NCBI GenBank assembly: GCA_947498065.1
Contig: CANMIS010000002.1
Span: 186,001 to 250,000 of the forward strand
Length of the DNA: 64,000 nucleotides
Direction of reading: 5' to 3'
Source: an uncultured Erythrobacter sp.
Lineage (GTDB): Bacteria; Pseudomonadota; Alphaproteobacteria; Sphingomonadales; Sphingomonadaceae
Position 1 is the first letter of the stretch; the number at the start of each line of letters is the position of its first letter. The position numbers and the translations under genes are program-made. Below, in pieces: positions 10,370 to 19,982 of the stretch. A model generated the notes under the pieces. That model had not been told where the DNA came from. It did no database searches and saw only the letters and a list, made by a program, of their open reading frames with translations.

Positions 10370-10461
10370 CCGTTCGCCCTGAGCCTGTCGAAGGGCTGTT
10401 TTTCAACTTATGCACGAAGCTAAGAGGAAAAGCAGTGCTTCGACAAGCTCAGCACGAACGG
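10370..10461. repeat. REP-like inverted repeat pair
   Basis: CCGTTCGCCCTGAGCCTGTCGAAGGGCTG (10370-10398) and inverted CAGTGCTTCGACAAGCTCAGCACGAACGG (10433-10461). Confidence 0.75.
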
Positions 10462-10536
10462 TTTTGCAAAAAAGGGCCTTAAAACCTGCCCTTGCGGTGC
10501 GTCGCGCCGAAGTCAGTCCCAAAAGCTAGGCCTAGC

Positions 10537-10611
10537 CGCGACCCCCGGTCCGCGACCAGCGGACCGCAAGGCCGACTGGCCGCCCGCAGGTGCACCGTAG
10601 CGAAGCGGAGG
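10537..10611 (-). repeat. dispersed 75-bp intergenic repeat, copy A
   Basis: Reverse complement closely matches 48280..48354 (CCTCCGCTTCGCTACGG...CCTGCGGGCG...CTTGCGGTC). Confidence 0.75.
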
Positions 10612-10652
10612 AGCTGCACCGAGGAGTTCGCCCGGATGGGCGAACACAAAAC

Positions 10653-11450
10653 CTAATGCACAAAGCGGGCGACGACATCGCGGTAGCTGCGGCTCACCTT
10701 CACCTCGGCGCCTGAATCCAGCACCAGGAAGCACTCGCCATTGGTGTGCGGCTTCACTTGGCGCACTTGGTCAAGGTTCACGATGGTGGAGCGGTGCACG
10801 CGCTGGAACTTGCGCGGGTCAAGGCGGCGTTCCAGATCCTTCATCGTTTCGCGCAGGATCAGCGAATTGTCACCGGTGTAGATGCACATGTAATCGCCAG
10901 CTGCCTCGATGTGTTCGATCGACTCGACCTCCACGCGGAAGATTTGTCCGCGATCCTTCACATTGATCAGCTTTTCAAACCGCTCGGAGGTTTCACCAGC
11001 AGCCTCGCAGAACTCATCGGCCTTGTCCGGCGCAACTTCGGCCAGCACGTCTTTGAGCTTCTCGGCCTCTTCCGCCGATTTCTTCTCTGTGATGCGTTGG
11101 CGCACCCGCTCCAGCGTATCGGCGAGTTTGTCCTCGTCGACCGGCTTCATCAGGTAATTCACCGCATTGGTTTCGAATGCGCGGATTGCGTGCTCTTCAA
11201 AGGCGGTGACGAACACGAACAGGGGCGGTTCGATTTCCATCACGCCTTTGACGACAGAAAATCCGTCGAAGCCGGGCATTTGGATGTCGAGAAACACCAG
11301 ATCGGGCTTTTGCGTCTTGATTTTGCGAATGGCTTCGCGGCCGTTTGAGCAGGTGTCGATAATTTCGACATCGTCAAACGCCTCGAGCCTCAGTTGCAGG
11401 CCTTGAATGGCCAGTTTTTCATCGTCGACTAGGATTGTGCGTATGGTCAT
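10653..11450 (-). CDS. LytR/AlgR family response regulator (receiver + LytTR)
   Basis: MTIRTILVDDEKLAIQGL...LVFLDIQMPGFDGF...FQRVHRSTIVNLDQVRQVKPHTNGECFLVL. Confidence 0.92.
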   Translation of the reverse strand: MTIRTILVDDEKLAIQGLQLRLEAFDDVEIIDTCSNGREAIRKIKTQKPDLVFLDIQMPGFDGFSVVKGVMEIEPPLFVFVTAFEEHAIRAFETNAVNYLMKPVDEDKLADTLERVRQRITEKKSAEEAEKLKDVLAEVAPDKADEFCEAAGETSERFEKLINVKDRGQIFRVEVESIEHIEAAGDYMCIYTGDNSLILRETMKDLERRLDPRKFQRVHRSTIVNLDQVRQVKPHTNGECFLVLDSGAEVKVSRSYRDVVARFVH

Positions 11451-12706
11451 GCAGCAGGTCCAATGGCGCGTCTGGGATTAAGGGTAATCACCGACGCTGG
11501 CTGGGGGTTGGTGCCGGGGGCGGCAGAATTGGCATCCGCGGGGTCGGAGCCGGTTGCGCTTGCAGCTTGAGCATCTGGGCCAAGTGCAAATTCGTCTTCC
11601 ATCTGGAAGGGGATTTCAATCGTGACGGCAAAACCGCCGCCGGGATCAGAACGGGTCTCAAACTTATGATCCGGGCCGTAAGCCTGCATCAGGCGGTTGC
11701 GAATATTAGCGAGGCCAACGCCGGTGGAGACCGGCTGGTTCGCCTTGTCTTGCTCATAATCGAGCAGTTCATGCCGCACGGGGGCATTCGCGCCGGGGCC
11801 GGTGTCTTCTACGGTAATGCGCAGGCGTCCGGCCATGATCCGGGCGGCCAGCGTGATCTGCGCGCCCTCTTCCTGTGCGGATACGGCGTATTTCACTGCG
11901 TTTTCAACCAAAGGCTGAAGCAGCATAGAGGGCAGGCGCGCATCCATCGCGTCGTCTTCGATGGCGAATTTTGTGCGCAGCCGCTCTTCAAACCGCATCC
12001 GCTCAATATCGAGATAAAGCTGCAGCGTTTCGACCTCTTGCGCCAGGGTCACCTGACTGCCCGGTTCGCTGACCAGAGTGTGGCGCAGGAAGCTGGAGAG
12101 GCGGGTGAGCATCGCATTGGCGGGCTCGGTTTGCTTCAGCAGCACCAAAGTGCTGATCGAGTTCAAAGTGTTGAACAGGAAATGCGGGTTCAGCTGATAA
12201 CGCAGCATTGCGAGCTGAGCGCTGGTCGCTTGCGCCTCGAGCCGCTCCAGCCGGTCGGCCTGTTCTTCAACGGTGAGGAAGTAGCTGATCGCATAATACA
12301 GTGCGCTCCACCCGCCGAGCAGGGTCAGCGGGATGAAGGAGATGCCGATAAAGCGCTGGACGAAGCTCGTTTCATTCGCGCCGCCGATATAGAGGCTCTG
12401 CACCCAGGCATCGATCGAGGCGTGGATGATGACCGCCGCAAGCACCACCGCAGCCGTCGTTCCCCAGGTTACAATCGGTTGGCGGCCAATCAATTGGCGA
12501 TAGATTACTGACAACACCAGCGTGATGGAAAAGCCGGTAATGGTCGTGAGCAGCAGTAAGACCACCAGATCAAGCGGCTGATCATTGGCGACCGCGACAA
12601 CGGTCCTCAGCAGAAAATACCCGCCCCAGCCGGAGAGCTGGAGAGTCCAGAACGCTCTGTTCTTACTGGCAAAGAACGGCGTAGGCTGAATAGGTAGCAT
12701 GACCAT
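11447..12706 (-). CDS. LytS-type sensor histidine kinase (His_kinase family)
   Basis: LRYQLNPHFLFNTLNSISTLV...PSMLLQPLVENAVKYAV...GVGLANIRNRL; overlaps regulator start. Confidence 0.92.
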   Translation of the reverse strand: MVMLPIQPTPFFASKNRAFWTLQLSGWGGYFLLRTVVAVANDQPLDLVVLLLLTTITGFSITLVLSVIYRQLIGRQPIVTWGTTAAVVLAAVIIHASIDAWVQSLYIGGANETSFVQRFIGISFIPLTLLGGWSALYYAISYFLTVEEQADRLERLEAQATSAQLAMLRYQLNPHFLFNTLNSISTLVLLKQTEPANAMLTRLSSFLRHTLVSEPGSQVTLAQEVETLQLYLDIERMRFEERLRTKFAIEDDAMDARLPSMLLQPLVENAVKYAVSAQEEGAQITLAARIMAGRLRITVEDTGPGANAPVRHELLDYEQDKANQPVSTGVGLANIRNRLMQAYGPDHKFETRSDPGGGFAVTIEIPFQMEDEFALGPDAQAASATGSDPADANSAAPGTNPQPASVITLNPRRAIGPAA

Positions 12707-12934
12707 GGCCGACCCTTGTAGACGAATTGTGCGGTGGATGGCAGCTAGTTTTGCCTGCGGGTGATCGCGTGGGCCGCACTTTCTGCCCCGGAAAACCGCC
12801 AATTGCGTAGAGAATTGAGCGGTTTTCCCTGCCTAAAGGTTAGTCAGTTAGTCGCTTGCAAGCGGCTTTGATGCGAGTGCTGCCTCAAATTTGAGCACAC
12901 CGTTAGCTGCGGGTTTCAGGGCTTTGCACCCTGC

Positions 12935-13957
12935 CTATTTCTTAGGCGCGGCTTTGGGGTCGATCTCGCGGCGAAACCCTGTGCGCCAATCGGCGCCTGC
13001 AAATGTGGGCGATTTTTGCAATGCTTCGATCAATTCAACTTCGGTCTGAATGAATTCGGCGCGCTCGTCCCAGCCATCATGGGTGCGCCCGCGAAACAGG
13101 CCGCCATCGTGTTTTGGACCCCATCGCAGCATAAACCGGTGCGCCGCGCTCGGCTCATAGCCCGCATTGGCGAGCAGCCACGGCATTAGTCGGTCCGCCT
13201 CGCGCTCGGTCAGACGCACGTTTTTGCGCGTGCGGCCATTGGCATCGAGCCATGCCCGGTGACCCAGCAGATTATGCGCCAGCTCATGCGCAATCGCGGC
13301 GGCAAATTCGTCCTCCGCATAGTCAAAGCCGACAAATTTCGAGCCGATGACAACGCGCGATCCTTCTGCCAGCGCGCGCTTGCTGCCCCCGGCAAGTTCA
13401 AAGCGTGTGGCGCAGGCTTTTTCTGATGGGATCAACAGATCGCCGCCGCTTGCCAGCCCGATCATGATCCGGCCTTCCTGGGCCAGCGCAGCATCGATGT
13501 AATCATGCGCGCGGGTGAGACGCTGCCAGTGGGAGCGCTCCTCAGCTGGCCACTGGTTGACTTCTTCAGCGTTCAGCCGCTCAATCTCGCGCCCAAAGCT
13601 GAGGCCGCCTGCATTAGAGGAGGGCGAACCGCGAGCGACCGTTTGAACCGCAAAATCGCCGGTAAGTCCAAGAGTGGCGCGCGGCTCGCTCGGCTCTTTA
13701 AAGGCGACCATATCCTGCAATTGCAGCCCGATTGATTGCACAGTTTTTGGGCAGTAGTCGGCATTGCCGCGCACCAATTTCCAGCCGGCATCCTGCAGCC
13801 TTTGGTCGAGCGCGTGATATTCTTGGAGTGCGGTCAGTTTTGCGGAGGGTTTAAGCTCGAATGATGCGGCCTCACTCTGCGCCAATCCGGGCGTGCCTAG
13901 TAAACAGGCAGCCAAGCCAGCCAGCGCCCAGCGCCGAAATTGACCCTGCCTAAGCAT
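12935..13957 (-). CDS. M48 family metalloprotease
   Basis: FAAAIAHELAHNLLGHRAW HExxH motif; signal peptide. Confidence 0.85.
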   Translation of the reverse strand: MLRQGQFRRWALAGLAACLLGTPGLAQSEAASFELKPSAKLTALQEYHALDQRLQDAGWKLVRGNADYCPKTVQSIGLQLQDMVAFKEPSEPRATLGLTGDFAVQTVARGSPSSNAGGLSFGREIERLNAEEVNQWPAEERSHWQRLTRAHDYIDAALAQEGRIMIGLASGGDLLIPSEKACATRFELAGGSKRALAEGSRVVIGSKFVGFDYAEDEFAAAIAHELAHNLLGHRAWLDANGRTRKNVRLTEREADRLMPWLLANAGYEPSAAHRFMLRWGPKHDGGLFRGRTHDGWDERAEFIQTEVELIEALQKSPTFAGADWRTGFRREIDPKAAPKK

Positions 13958-14670
13958 TAGGCGCCAGAGGTATATTGCGCTTCTGCGCCAGCCTCGCTCA
14001 ACGCTTCTTTCAGCCCGTCATACCCGACTGCGCCGCCGATCACTTGATTGCCAGTGACCCACGCAGGCGTGCCGGAAAAGCCGAGCTGCTGAGCGAGCGA
14101 GAGATTGCGGGCGAGCTCTACACTAACGGGATCGGACACCGCGTCGGCCTGCGCCTTTTCCCAGTCGAGGCCTGCTTCGCGTGCGGCCGCCTCAACCGTT
14201 TCAGGGGTGGCCGGGCCAAGGCGGAACATTGCCTCGTGAAAGGCGGCGTATTTGCCTTGCATTGCCGCGGCCAACGCCATGCGCGCGGCGCCTTCGCTGC
14301 CATCAAAGATCGACCATTCGCGCACGACCACCTTGAGCTCCGGGTCTTCGGCGACCAAGCGGTTCACATCTTCGAGGCTCGCCTCGCAATAGGGGCAATT
14401 GTAATCGGTAAATTCGACCAAGATCTTGCTGCCATTGGGATTGCCGATCACCGCGCCGGGGAAGGGCGTGACCACTTCATCGCGGACATCGGCCAATTGC
14501 TCAGCGGATTCCTTATTGCGCAGCGCCTCGACCATTTCGGGCAGCATTTCAGGATTTTCCATCATGAAAGCCCGGGTGCGATTGTCAGCAAGGCCAGTGT
14601 AGGACCAGGTCGCCGCGCCCAAAAAGCCAAAGACGAGCGCCAGAAACGCGGTTGCGAGTGTCTTGATCAA
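13957..14670 (-). CDS. DsbA family thiol-disulfide oxidoreductase
   Basis: LVEFTDYNCPYCEASLEDVNRL; GTPAWVTGNQVIGGA. Confidence 0.9.
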   Translation of the reverse strand: MIKTLATAFLALVFGFLGAATWSYTGLADNRTRAFMMENPEMLPEMVEALRNKESAEQLADVRDEVVTPFPGAVIGNPNGSKILVEFTDYNCPYCEASLEDVNRLVAEDPELKVVVREWSIFDGSEGAARMALAAAMQGKYAAFHEAMFRLGPATPETVEAAAREAGLDWEKAQADAVSDPVSVELARNLSLAQQLGFSGTPAWVTGNQVIGGAVGYDGLKEALSEAGAEAQYTSGA

Positions 14671-14727
14671 AATGCTGTTCCCAATGTTTGCGCGGCCAGC
14701 AAAGGCATGACCGCTCTTGGCCGCGCT

Positions 14728-16119
14728 TTAGCGGCTATCGCGCAGCCGTTCCAGTTCGCTGCGCGCTTGCAGCGAAATGTCCTGCGCTCTGATCCAATCG
14801 GGCGTGCCCACGGGCAATCCGGCTTCGGCTGCCTGCGCGCTGCGCAAGGCCTCTGGGTATCGCCGGGTCATCACCTGCTGCTCTGCGCTGGCGAGGCGGG
14901 CACGCGGCATGTCTCCGCGCGCGGCATAGACCACGCCCAGCTGATACCAGGCGAACGGATTGAGCCGGTCCCGCGATACGGCGGCGCGCAGCACGCGCTC
15001 TGCCTCGGCAAAGTTCGCCTCATCCTCGGTCGCGATCAGAGCGTGGCCAAACATCGATGCGATCAGCGGCTGGTTGAGCGTGATATCGGTTGCGCGGCGC
15101 AGCGGGATCAGCGCCTCTTCCGGCTTGCCGGATTCGAGCAGGATTTGCCCTTTTACTTCGAGGAAATAGGGGTTGTCTGCGTTGATGGCGAGCAGGCCGT
15201 CGGCCTCTGCCAAAGCGCGCTCAATCTGCGCATCCTTGTGGAAAGCATAGGCGCGGGCATAGCGCGCCGCGATGCTGGTGTCGCTTTCCGGGAAACGGTT
15301 GAGCGTGCGCTTGGGATCTTGCAAAAAGCCATAAAGCTTGGCTTTCACCCGCTCGAACCGGGCCTGAAGCGCGGCATCATCGGGCGCGTCCCATGCGGGA
15401 TCTACCGTGTAAACCTCGCGCAGGCGGGCGATGCGATTGCTTGAAAGCGGGTGGGTGCGGGTGAATTCGGCTTCGTCATCGCGGGCATAGCCATAACGGC
15501 GCGCCTGACCTTGCAGCTTTTCAAAGAATGCGATTGAACCGCGGCCTGAAATGCCTGCCTCTGAGAGGTAGCGCGCGCCCGCGGCATCAGCGGCGCTTTC
15601 CTGAACCCGGCTAAAGGCGAGGAACCGGCCGAGCGCAGCGCGTTGACCCGCCATAATCGCGCCGATCGCGGCATCACCGGCCCCGGCCAGAGCCGCGCCA
15701 ACGCCGATCAACAGCGAGAGGATGGAGATGTTGCTGGCCGCGGTGGTGCCCTCGTTAAAGCGCACGATGTGCCCGCCAGTGATGTGGCCGAGCTCGTGCG
15801 CGATTACGCCCTGCACTTCATTGGCAGTGTCTGCCGCGTCGATCAGGCCGGAATGGATGTAAACCACTTGGCCGCCTGCAACGAAGGCGTTGATTGAGGG
15901 ATCATTGATCAGGACAATATCGACATTGCCCGGCTCCAGCTCCGAGGCCTCAATCAGCGGCGCGGCCATATCGGCCAGCAGGGCCTCAGTCTCAGCATCG
16001 CGCAGGATCGATTGCGCAGAGGCGGTCTCTACCGCCAGCGCAAAACTGGCAATCAGCGCAAACGCTGCCGCCGCTAGGCGAGAGGAAGGCTGGGCGAAAG
16101 GGTGCAAAAGCGCGCGCAT
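14728..16119 (-). CDS. M48 family metalloprotease with C-terminal TPRs (BepA/YfgC-like)
   Basis: VIAHELGHITGGH, QESAADAAGARYL, TPR-like C-terminus. Confidence 0.9.
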   Translation of the reverse strand: MRALLHPFAQPSSRLAAAAFALIASFALAVETASAQSILRDAETEALLADMAAPLIEASELEPGNVDIVLINDPSINAFVAGGQVVYIHSGLIDAADTANEVQGVIAHELGHITGGHIVRFNEGTTAASNISILSLLIGVGAALAGAGDAAIGAIMAGQRAALGRFLAFSRVQESAADAAGARYLSEAGISGRGSIAFFEKLQGQARRYGYARDDEAEFTRTHPLSSNRIARLREVYTVDPAWDAPDDAALQARFERVKAKLYGFLQDPKRTLNRFPESDTSIAARYARAYAFHKDAQIERALAEADGLLAINADNPYFLEVKGQILLESGKPEEALIPLRRATDITLNQPLIASMFGHALIATEDEANFAEAERVLRAAVSRDRLNPFAWYQLGVVYAARGDMPRARLASAEQQVMTRRYPEALRSAQAAEAGLPVGTPDWIRAQDISLQARSELERLRDSR

Positions 16120-16129
16120 GCCCGCAGGA

Positions 16130-17086
16130 CTAGCGCGATTCGTCCTGAACCGGAACTGAAGTCTTTGCCTGCGCGGCAACTTCTTTCGCAAATTGCGCGA
16201 TTGTATCGTCCACATCGCGCGAATTCCGCCATGGCGCGGCCATCGAAACCAGCGGATCTGTGTGGTTCATTTCAGGATAGAATTTGGTCTGCACGCTGCC
16301 GCCGGCTTCCGTAATCCTCTTCTCCAGCTCGCGGGTGTTGCGCGGGTAGACCACCGTGTCCGCCTCCCCGTGGATCAGCAGCATCGGCGGGGCATCGCCG
16401 CGAATGTGATTGACCGGCTGGGTCGCCTCTGGGTCTTCAGCCGGGCCGAACGAGTTGATCGTCGAATCGCTGTCGAACGGATAGAAGTCATAGGGGCCAG
16501 ACAAGCCAACCACACCGGCGATATCACTGATGGCGAGCCCGCGCGCGCCGAGCCATTGCTCCTCCAGCGCGGCCATCATCACGTTGTAAGCCCCGGCAGA
16601 ATGGCCAGCGACGAAGATCTGCTCCGGATCGCCGCCAAATTGCTCAATCTCCGCCTTGGTCCAAGCGATTGCGCCAGCGGCGTCTTCCAGCATGGCGGGA
16701 TAGACCACGTCCGGATGCATGCGGTATCCGGCGAGCACGACGACAAAGCCCTTGGGCACGAAAGCGCGGCCCATAAAGCCATAGTCCTCTGGATCGCCGG
16801 AGCGCCAGCTGCCGCCGTGAACGAACAATAGGACCGGGCGCTTCGCTGCGTCATCGCCCGCATTTTCGGGGCCCCAGACGAACAGGTTTTGCGCCTCGCT
16901 CTCGCCGAAAGAGGCCTCGGTCAGCAGCGCAACATTATGCGTGCCGCCGGTCAGCCGGTCGACCGCAGTCAGCACGGCGGGTCCATTGCGCGAAATCGCA
17001 AATTGCAGCGCCAATCCGCCTGCCAAAACCAGCGCCACGATCGCGGCAAGCATCCACAGCATAACGCGCACCTTCTTGCTTTTCAT
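16130..17086 (-). CDS. alpha/beta hydrolase (carboxylesterase-like)
   Basis: LLFVHGGSWRSGDPEDY...VAGHSAGAYN...LIHGEADTVVYPRNT. Confidence 0.88.
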   Translation of the reverse strand: MKSKKVRVMLWMLAAIVALVLAGGLALQFAISRNGPAVLTAVDRLTGGTHNVALLTEASFGESEAQNLFVWGPENAGDDAAKRPVLLFVHGGSWRSGDPEDYGFMGRAFVPKGFVVVLAGYRMHPDVVYPAMLEDAAGAIAWTKAEIEQFGGDPEQIFVAGHSAGAYNVMMAALEEQWLGARGLAISDIAGVVGLSGPYDFYPFDSDSTINSFGPAEDPEATQPVNHIRGDAPPMLLIHGEADTVVYPRNTRELEKRITEAGGSVQTKFYPEMNHTDPLVSMAAPWRNSRDVDDTIAQFAKEVAAQAKTSVPVQDESR

Positions 17087-17251
17087 TGCATGCCCCAAAG
17101 GCCTCTAGCGCAACTTGGCGCACTCAATTGTGCCTGTTACTGCCACGAGGTTCTCGATTAAATTGAGCGGGCGCGATAACGCCTCCGGTCCCATGCGTAT
17201 AGGGCCGGAGGCGTCAAAAATTCGCGAGGCTGCAAATGCGCTGCGGCGGCG

Positions 17252-19294
17252 CTAGCCAACTAGCTTGCGGGCAGCGCGCTCGATCATTGGAATGTCTTGC
17301 TCGATCTCGCCCAGCAACTCGACTTCGCCGAGCTCATTGCGGCGGACCATGACCAGGCCAAATTCTGGCCCTTCATGTCCCAACGCTTCCAAGGTGAGAG
17401 CTTCAAGCTCGCGTAGCTTATTGGCCAGCTCAGCGCGGACTTGGCCAGCGTCTTCAACCGGCTTGCCAGCTTCTTCGCGGCGCAGACGGCGCTCTGTGCT
17501 GACGACGCCTTTGAGGCCGCCTTCCGCTTCGCGCAGGAAGCCAGCGAGGCTGCCTCGCTCCAGACCAACGCGGTGCGCGTGGGTCAGGACGGTGGCATAT
17601 TCGGTGAGACGCGTTTTGTCGTAATCGCTGCCAAACACCAGTTTCACAACCGGGGTCATCGGCGCGCGTTCTTGGACGGTGAGGCCGCTTTCCGCGATCA
17701 GTTCCTGATAGTCCTCTGGCGCATCCTTGGCGGCGAGCGAGAAGTCATAGGCGCGGCCAACAGCGGCATAGAGCGCTTGGCGGCTGCGATCTTCGCTTGC
17801 GTTCGCGGTCTCAGCGAGTTCGCGCGCTGAGGCGAGGCAATCGTAAAGGCCTGCGTCCTCTGGCAGTTCGTCAGCGAGGCTGATCGCATCGGCCATTTCG
17901 TCGAGCGAGGCGGGTTGCGGCACTGCTGGTACGACGGGTGCTTCCTCTACCACTGGGGCCGGGGTTTCGGCCACAGGCTCGACCATTGGCTCAGGTGCCG
18001 TGATCTCTGGTTCGTCAGCGACAGGCTCTTCCACAGGGGCTTCTTCAGCCACTGGCTCAGGCTCGCCGACAATAGGCTCAGCAGGAACGGGGTTGAGCGG
18101 GCGCAGGTCATTGGCTGGCTCTGCATGCTCTGGCTCTGCGTGATCATCGGCGTAATCCGCCGCATCATCATTGCCCGCATTGTATTCTGCCGGAGTGAAA
18201 TCGCTCGGATCGTAATCCGCTGGATTGTACTCGCCCGAGCCCATCTCAGCGTTTTCGCTTTCAAGCTCGTCCGGATCCATTTCCAGCGCTTTGGCCTTTT
18301 TGGTCGGCGCTTCGATGTAATCGGTCAGCGAGGCAAAGCTGTAATCAGCTGAGGAATCTTCTTCCTCGTCCTCTTCGTCCGGCTCGTCGAGGCCGTAATC
18401 GCCGAAGGTCGGCATGGGCAGGTCTTCGCTGCCTTCTTCGCCGTAATCCTCGTCTTCGTCGTCATAATCGTCAGTGGAACCTGCCGCGCCGCCAATGGAG
18501 GCCATGCTGGCAAATTCGCCGAGGTCTAGCGGTGACTTCTTCTCTTCAGCCGTCTCATTCAGCTCCAGCACTGCTGGCTCAGGAGCTTCGGCGTTCGCTG
18601 CTTCGCTCATCTCGGTCGCAGGCGAATCGGCCCACTCCGACAGAGCGTCGGCAGCATGTTTTTGCGGTTCATCCGCTTCAGCTTCGATTTCTTCTTCGCT
18701 TTCCAGCGCCTGATCAATCTCAAGCAGCAGCTCATCGGCTGTCACTTGGTCGGCCATTTCCTTCCAATTGATCACGCCATAGATGAAATCGATGGTGTCA
18801 TCATTGCTGGAAAACGGCAGCAGGATGCCGCGATAGAGGATCGCGATGCCGCGCTGGTTCACAAACTCTGCTTCAAAACCAATCGGGGCCTGATTGGCGA
18901 GAATTTGCATATAGTGATCGGTGATCCGGCTCAGCAAAGAGCGCGGCGGAACATCGGAAAGCTGGGAGATATGGCCTTCTGCGCCGCATTCTTCGGCGAG
19001 CAGGCCGCCCAGAAAGCGCACAGCGGGATCATCAATGCCGCCTGAGAAATCGAGCACGACGGAATAGGGCCCGAAATCGGGCAGATTTTCCGGCTCTAGC
19101 GAATCAATCGCAGGGAAGTTGCGCTCGCCCAGCAGGCTGGCCCAGTGATTGTACGCGCGCACTTGCATGCGGCGCTCATCCTGGCCGATCGAATCCGGCG
19201 GCAGGTCGCGTGCGTCCTGCTCTTCACCGGTATCCCAATCCTGATTGTCGTCGGCTGGTTCCGTAGAATCGAAAGCGCCCCGAAGATTGTCCAT
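17252..19294 (-). CDS. PAS-like (PAS_5) N-terminal domain protein with long acidic low-complexity linker
   Basis: MQVRAYNHWASLLGERNFPAIDSLEPENLPDFGPYSVVLDF...; D/E/P-rich repeats; folded C-terminal ~200 aa. Confidence 0.7.
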   Translation of the reverse strand: MDNLRGAFDSTEPADDNQDWDTGEEQDARDLPPDSIGQDERRMQVRAYNHWASLLGERNFPAIDSLEPENLPDFGPYSVVLDFSGGIDDPAVRFLGGLLAEECGAEGHISQLSDVPPRSLLSRITDHYMQILANQAPIGFEAEFVNQRGIAILYRGILLPFSSNDDTIDFIYGVINWKEMADQVTADELLLEIDQALESEEEIEAEADEPQKHAADALSEWADSPATEMSEAANAEAPEPAVLELNETAEEKKSPLDLGEFASMASIGGAAGSTDDYDDEDEDYGEEGSEDLPMPTFGDYGLDEPDEEDEEEDSSADYSFASLTDYIEAPTKKAKALEMDPDELESENAEMGSGEYNPADYDPSDFTPAEYNAGNDDAADYADDHAEPEHAEPANDLRPLNPVPAEPIVGEPEPVAEEAPVEEPVADEPEITAPEPMVEPVAETPAPVVEEAPVVPAVPQPASLDEMADAISLADELPEDAGLYDCLASARELAETANASEDRSRQALYAAVGRAYDFSLAAKDAPEDYQELIAESGLTVQERAPMTPVVKLVFGSDYDKTRLTEYATVLTHAHRVGLERGSLAGFLREAEGGLKGVVSTERRLRREEAGKPVEDAGQVRAELANKLRELEALTLEALGHEGPEFGLVMVRRNELGEVELLGEIEQDIPMIERAARKLVG

Positions 19295-19538
19295 GGCCCG
19301 TATTTGCCCCTTGTTAAACGGTTCTTGGAAGCGTTTTGAAGGTGCATGGTAAACATGTCGTTAAGTTGCGCGGGAAAGTTGTGCCGTCATAAAATTTGAC
19401 ATCTTTGCGTTGGAATGTCGCCGCTTTGCTGGATTGACGTCGCAGGGTTTTACGGAGCCTATCGTTTAAGGCCGCGCCCTGCCCTCGGGCCGCTCGGCGC
19501 GTTGGCGTCAGCCAGCCAACAGTCTGCGCTGCAGCGGC

Positions 19539-19982
19539 CTACAGCATATAGCGCATCTTGATCGTCATCGCCTGATTGGCGGTACCATGCTCAAACACGG
19601 CGTCCTTATATTTGGGCGGGCCCATGCGAACCTTGGCATCGCGCGAAAAGCCGAACCCTTCCTTAGGCATCATGCCAAGCGCGCGGTCGGCTTTGCCATT
19701 GTCATTCTCATCATGCAGCAGCGCAATCGCATAGCTTCCCGGGGCCACGCCGGTGAAGCGGATCTTCGCATTCTTGGTGGCGGGCACGACGACGCGCAGG
19801 GCGTTCGGGTCCTTGCGGCAATTGGGAAAGCTCTGTTTCTGCTTGGTCAGGCAAGCCCGCACCACGCCCTTGGTTGATCGAATATTGGTGACCGAAATCT
19901 CCACCTCGCTTGCCTGAGCCGGGGCGGCCATGCCGCTCGCAGCGGTGCCTGCGATCAGGCTGGCGGCGATGATCCGGCTCAT
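19539..19982 (-). CDS. DUF2141 domain-containing protein
   Basis: GVAPGSYAIALLHDENDNGKADRALGMMPKEGFGFS; signal peptide. Confidence 0.85.
   Translation of the reverse strand: MSRIIAASLIAGTAASGMAAPAQASEVEISVTNIRSTKGVVRACLTKQKQSFPNCRKDPNALRVVVPATKNAKIRFTGVAPGSYAIALLHDENDNGKADRALGMMPKEGFGFSRDAKVRMGPPKYKDAVFEHGTANQAMTIKMRYML

Noticed and set aside
11435-12511. 358-aa ORF antisense to the LytS-type kinase
   Set aside because: Shadow ORF; the kinase has clear catalytic motifs.
13975-15444. 489-aa plus-strand ORF spanning DsbA-like and M48 genes
   Set aside because: Crosses two well-supported opposite-strand genes; artefact of codon bias.
17179-17214. 10-bp perfect hairpin acgcctccgg/ccggaggcgt as terminator of the acidic PAS gene
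   Set aside because: Structure is real, but the U-tract lies on the wrong side for the minus-strand gene; function not supported.
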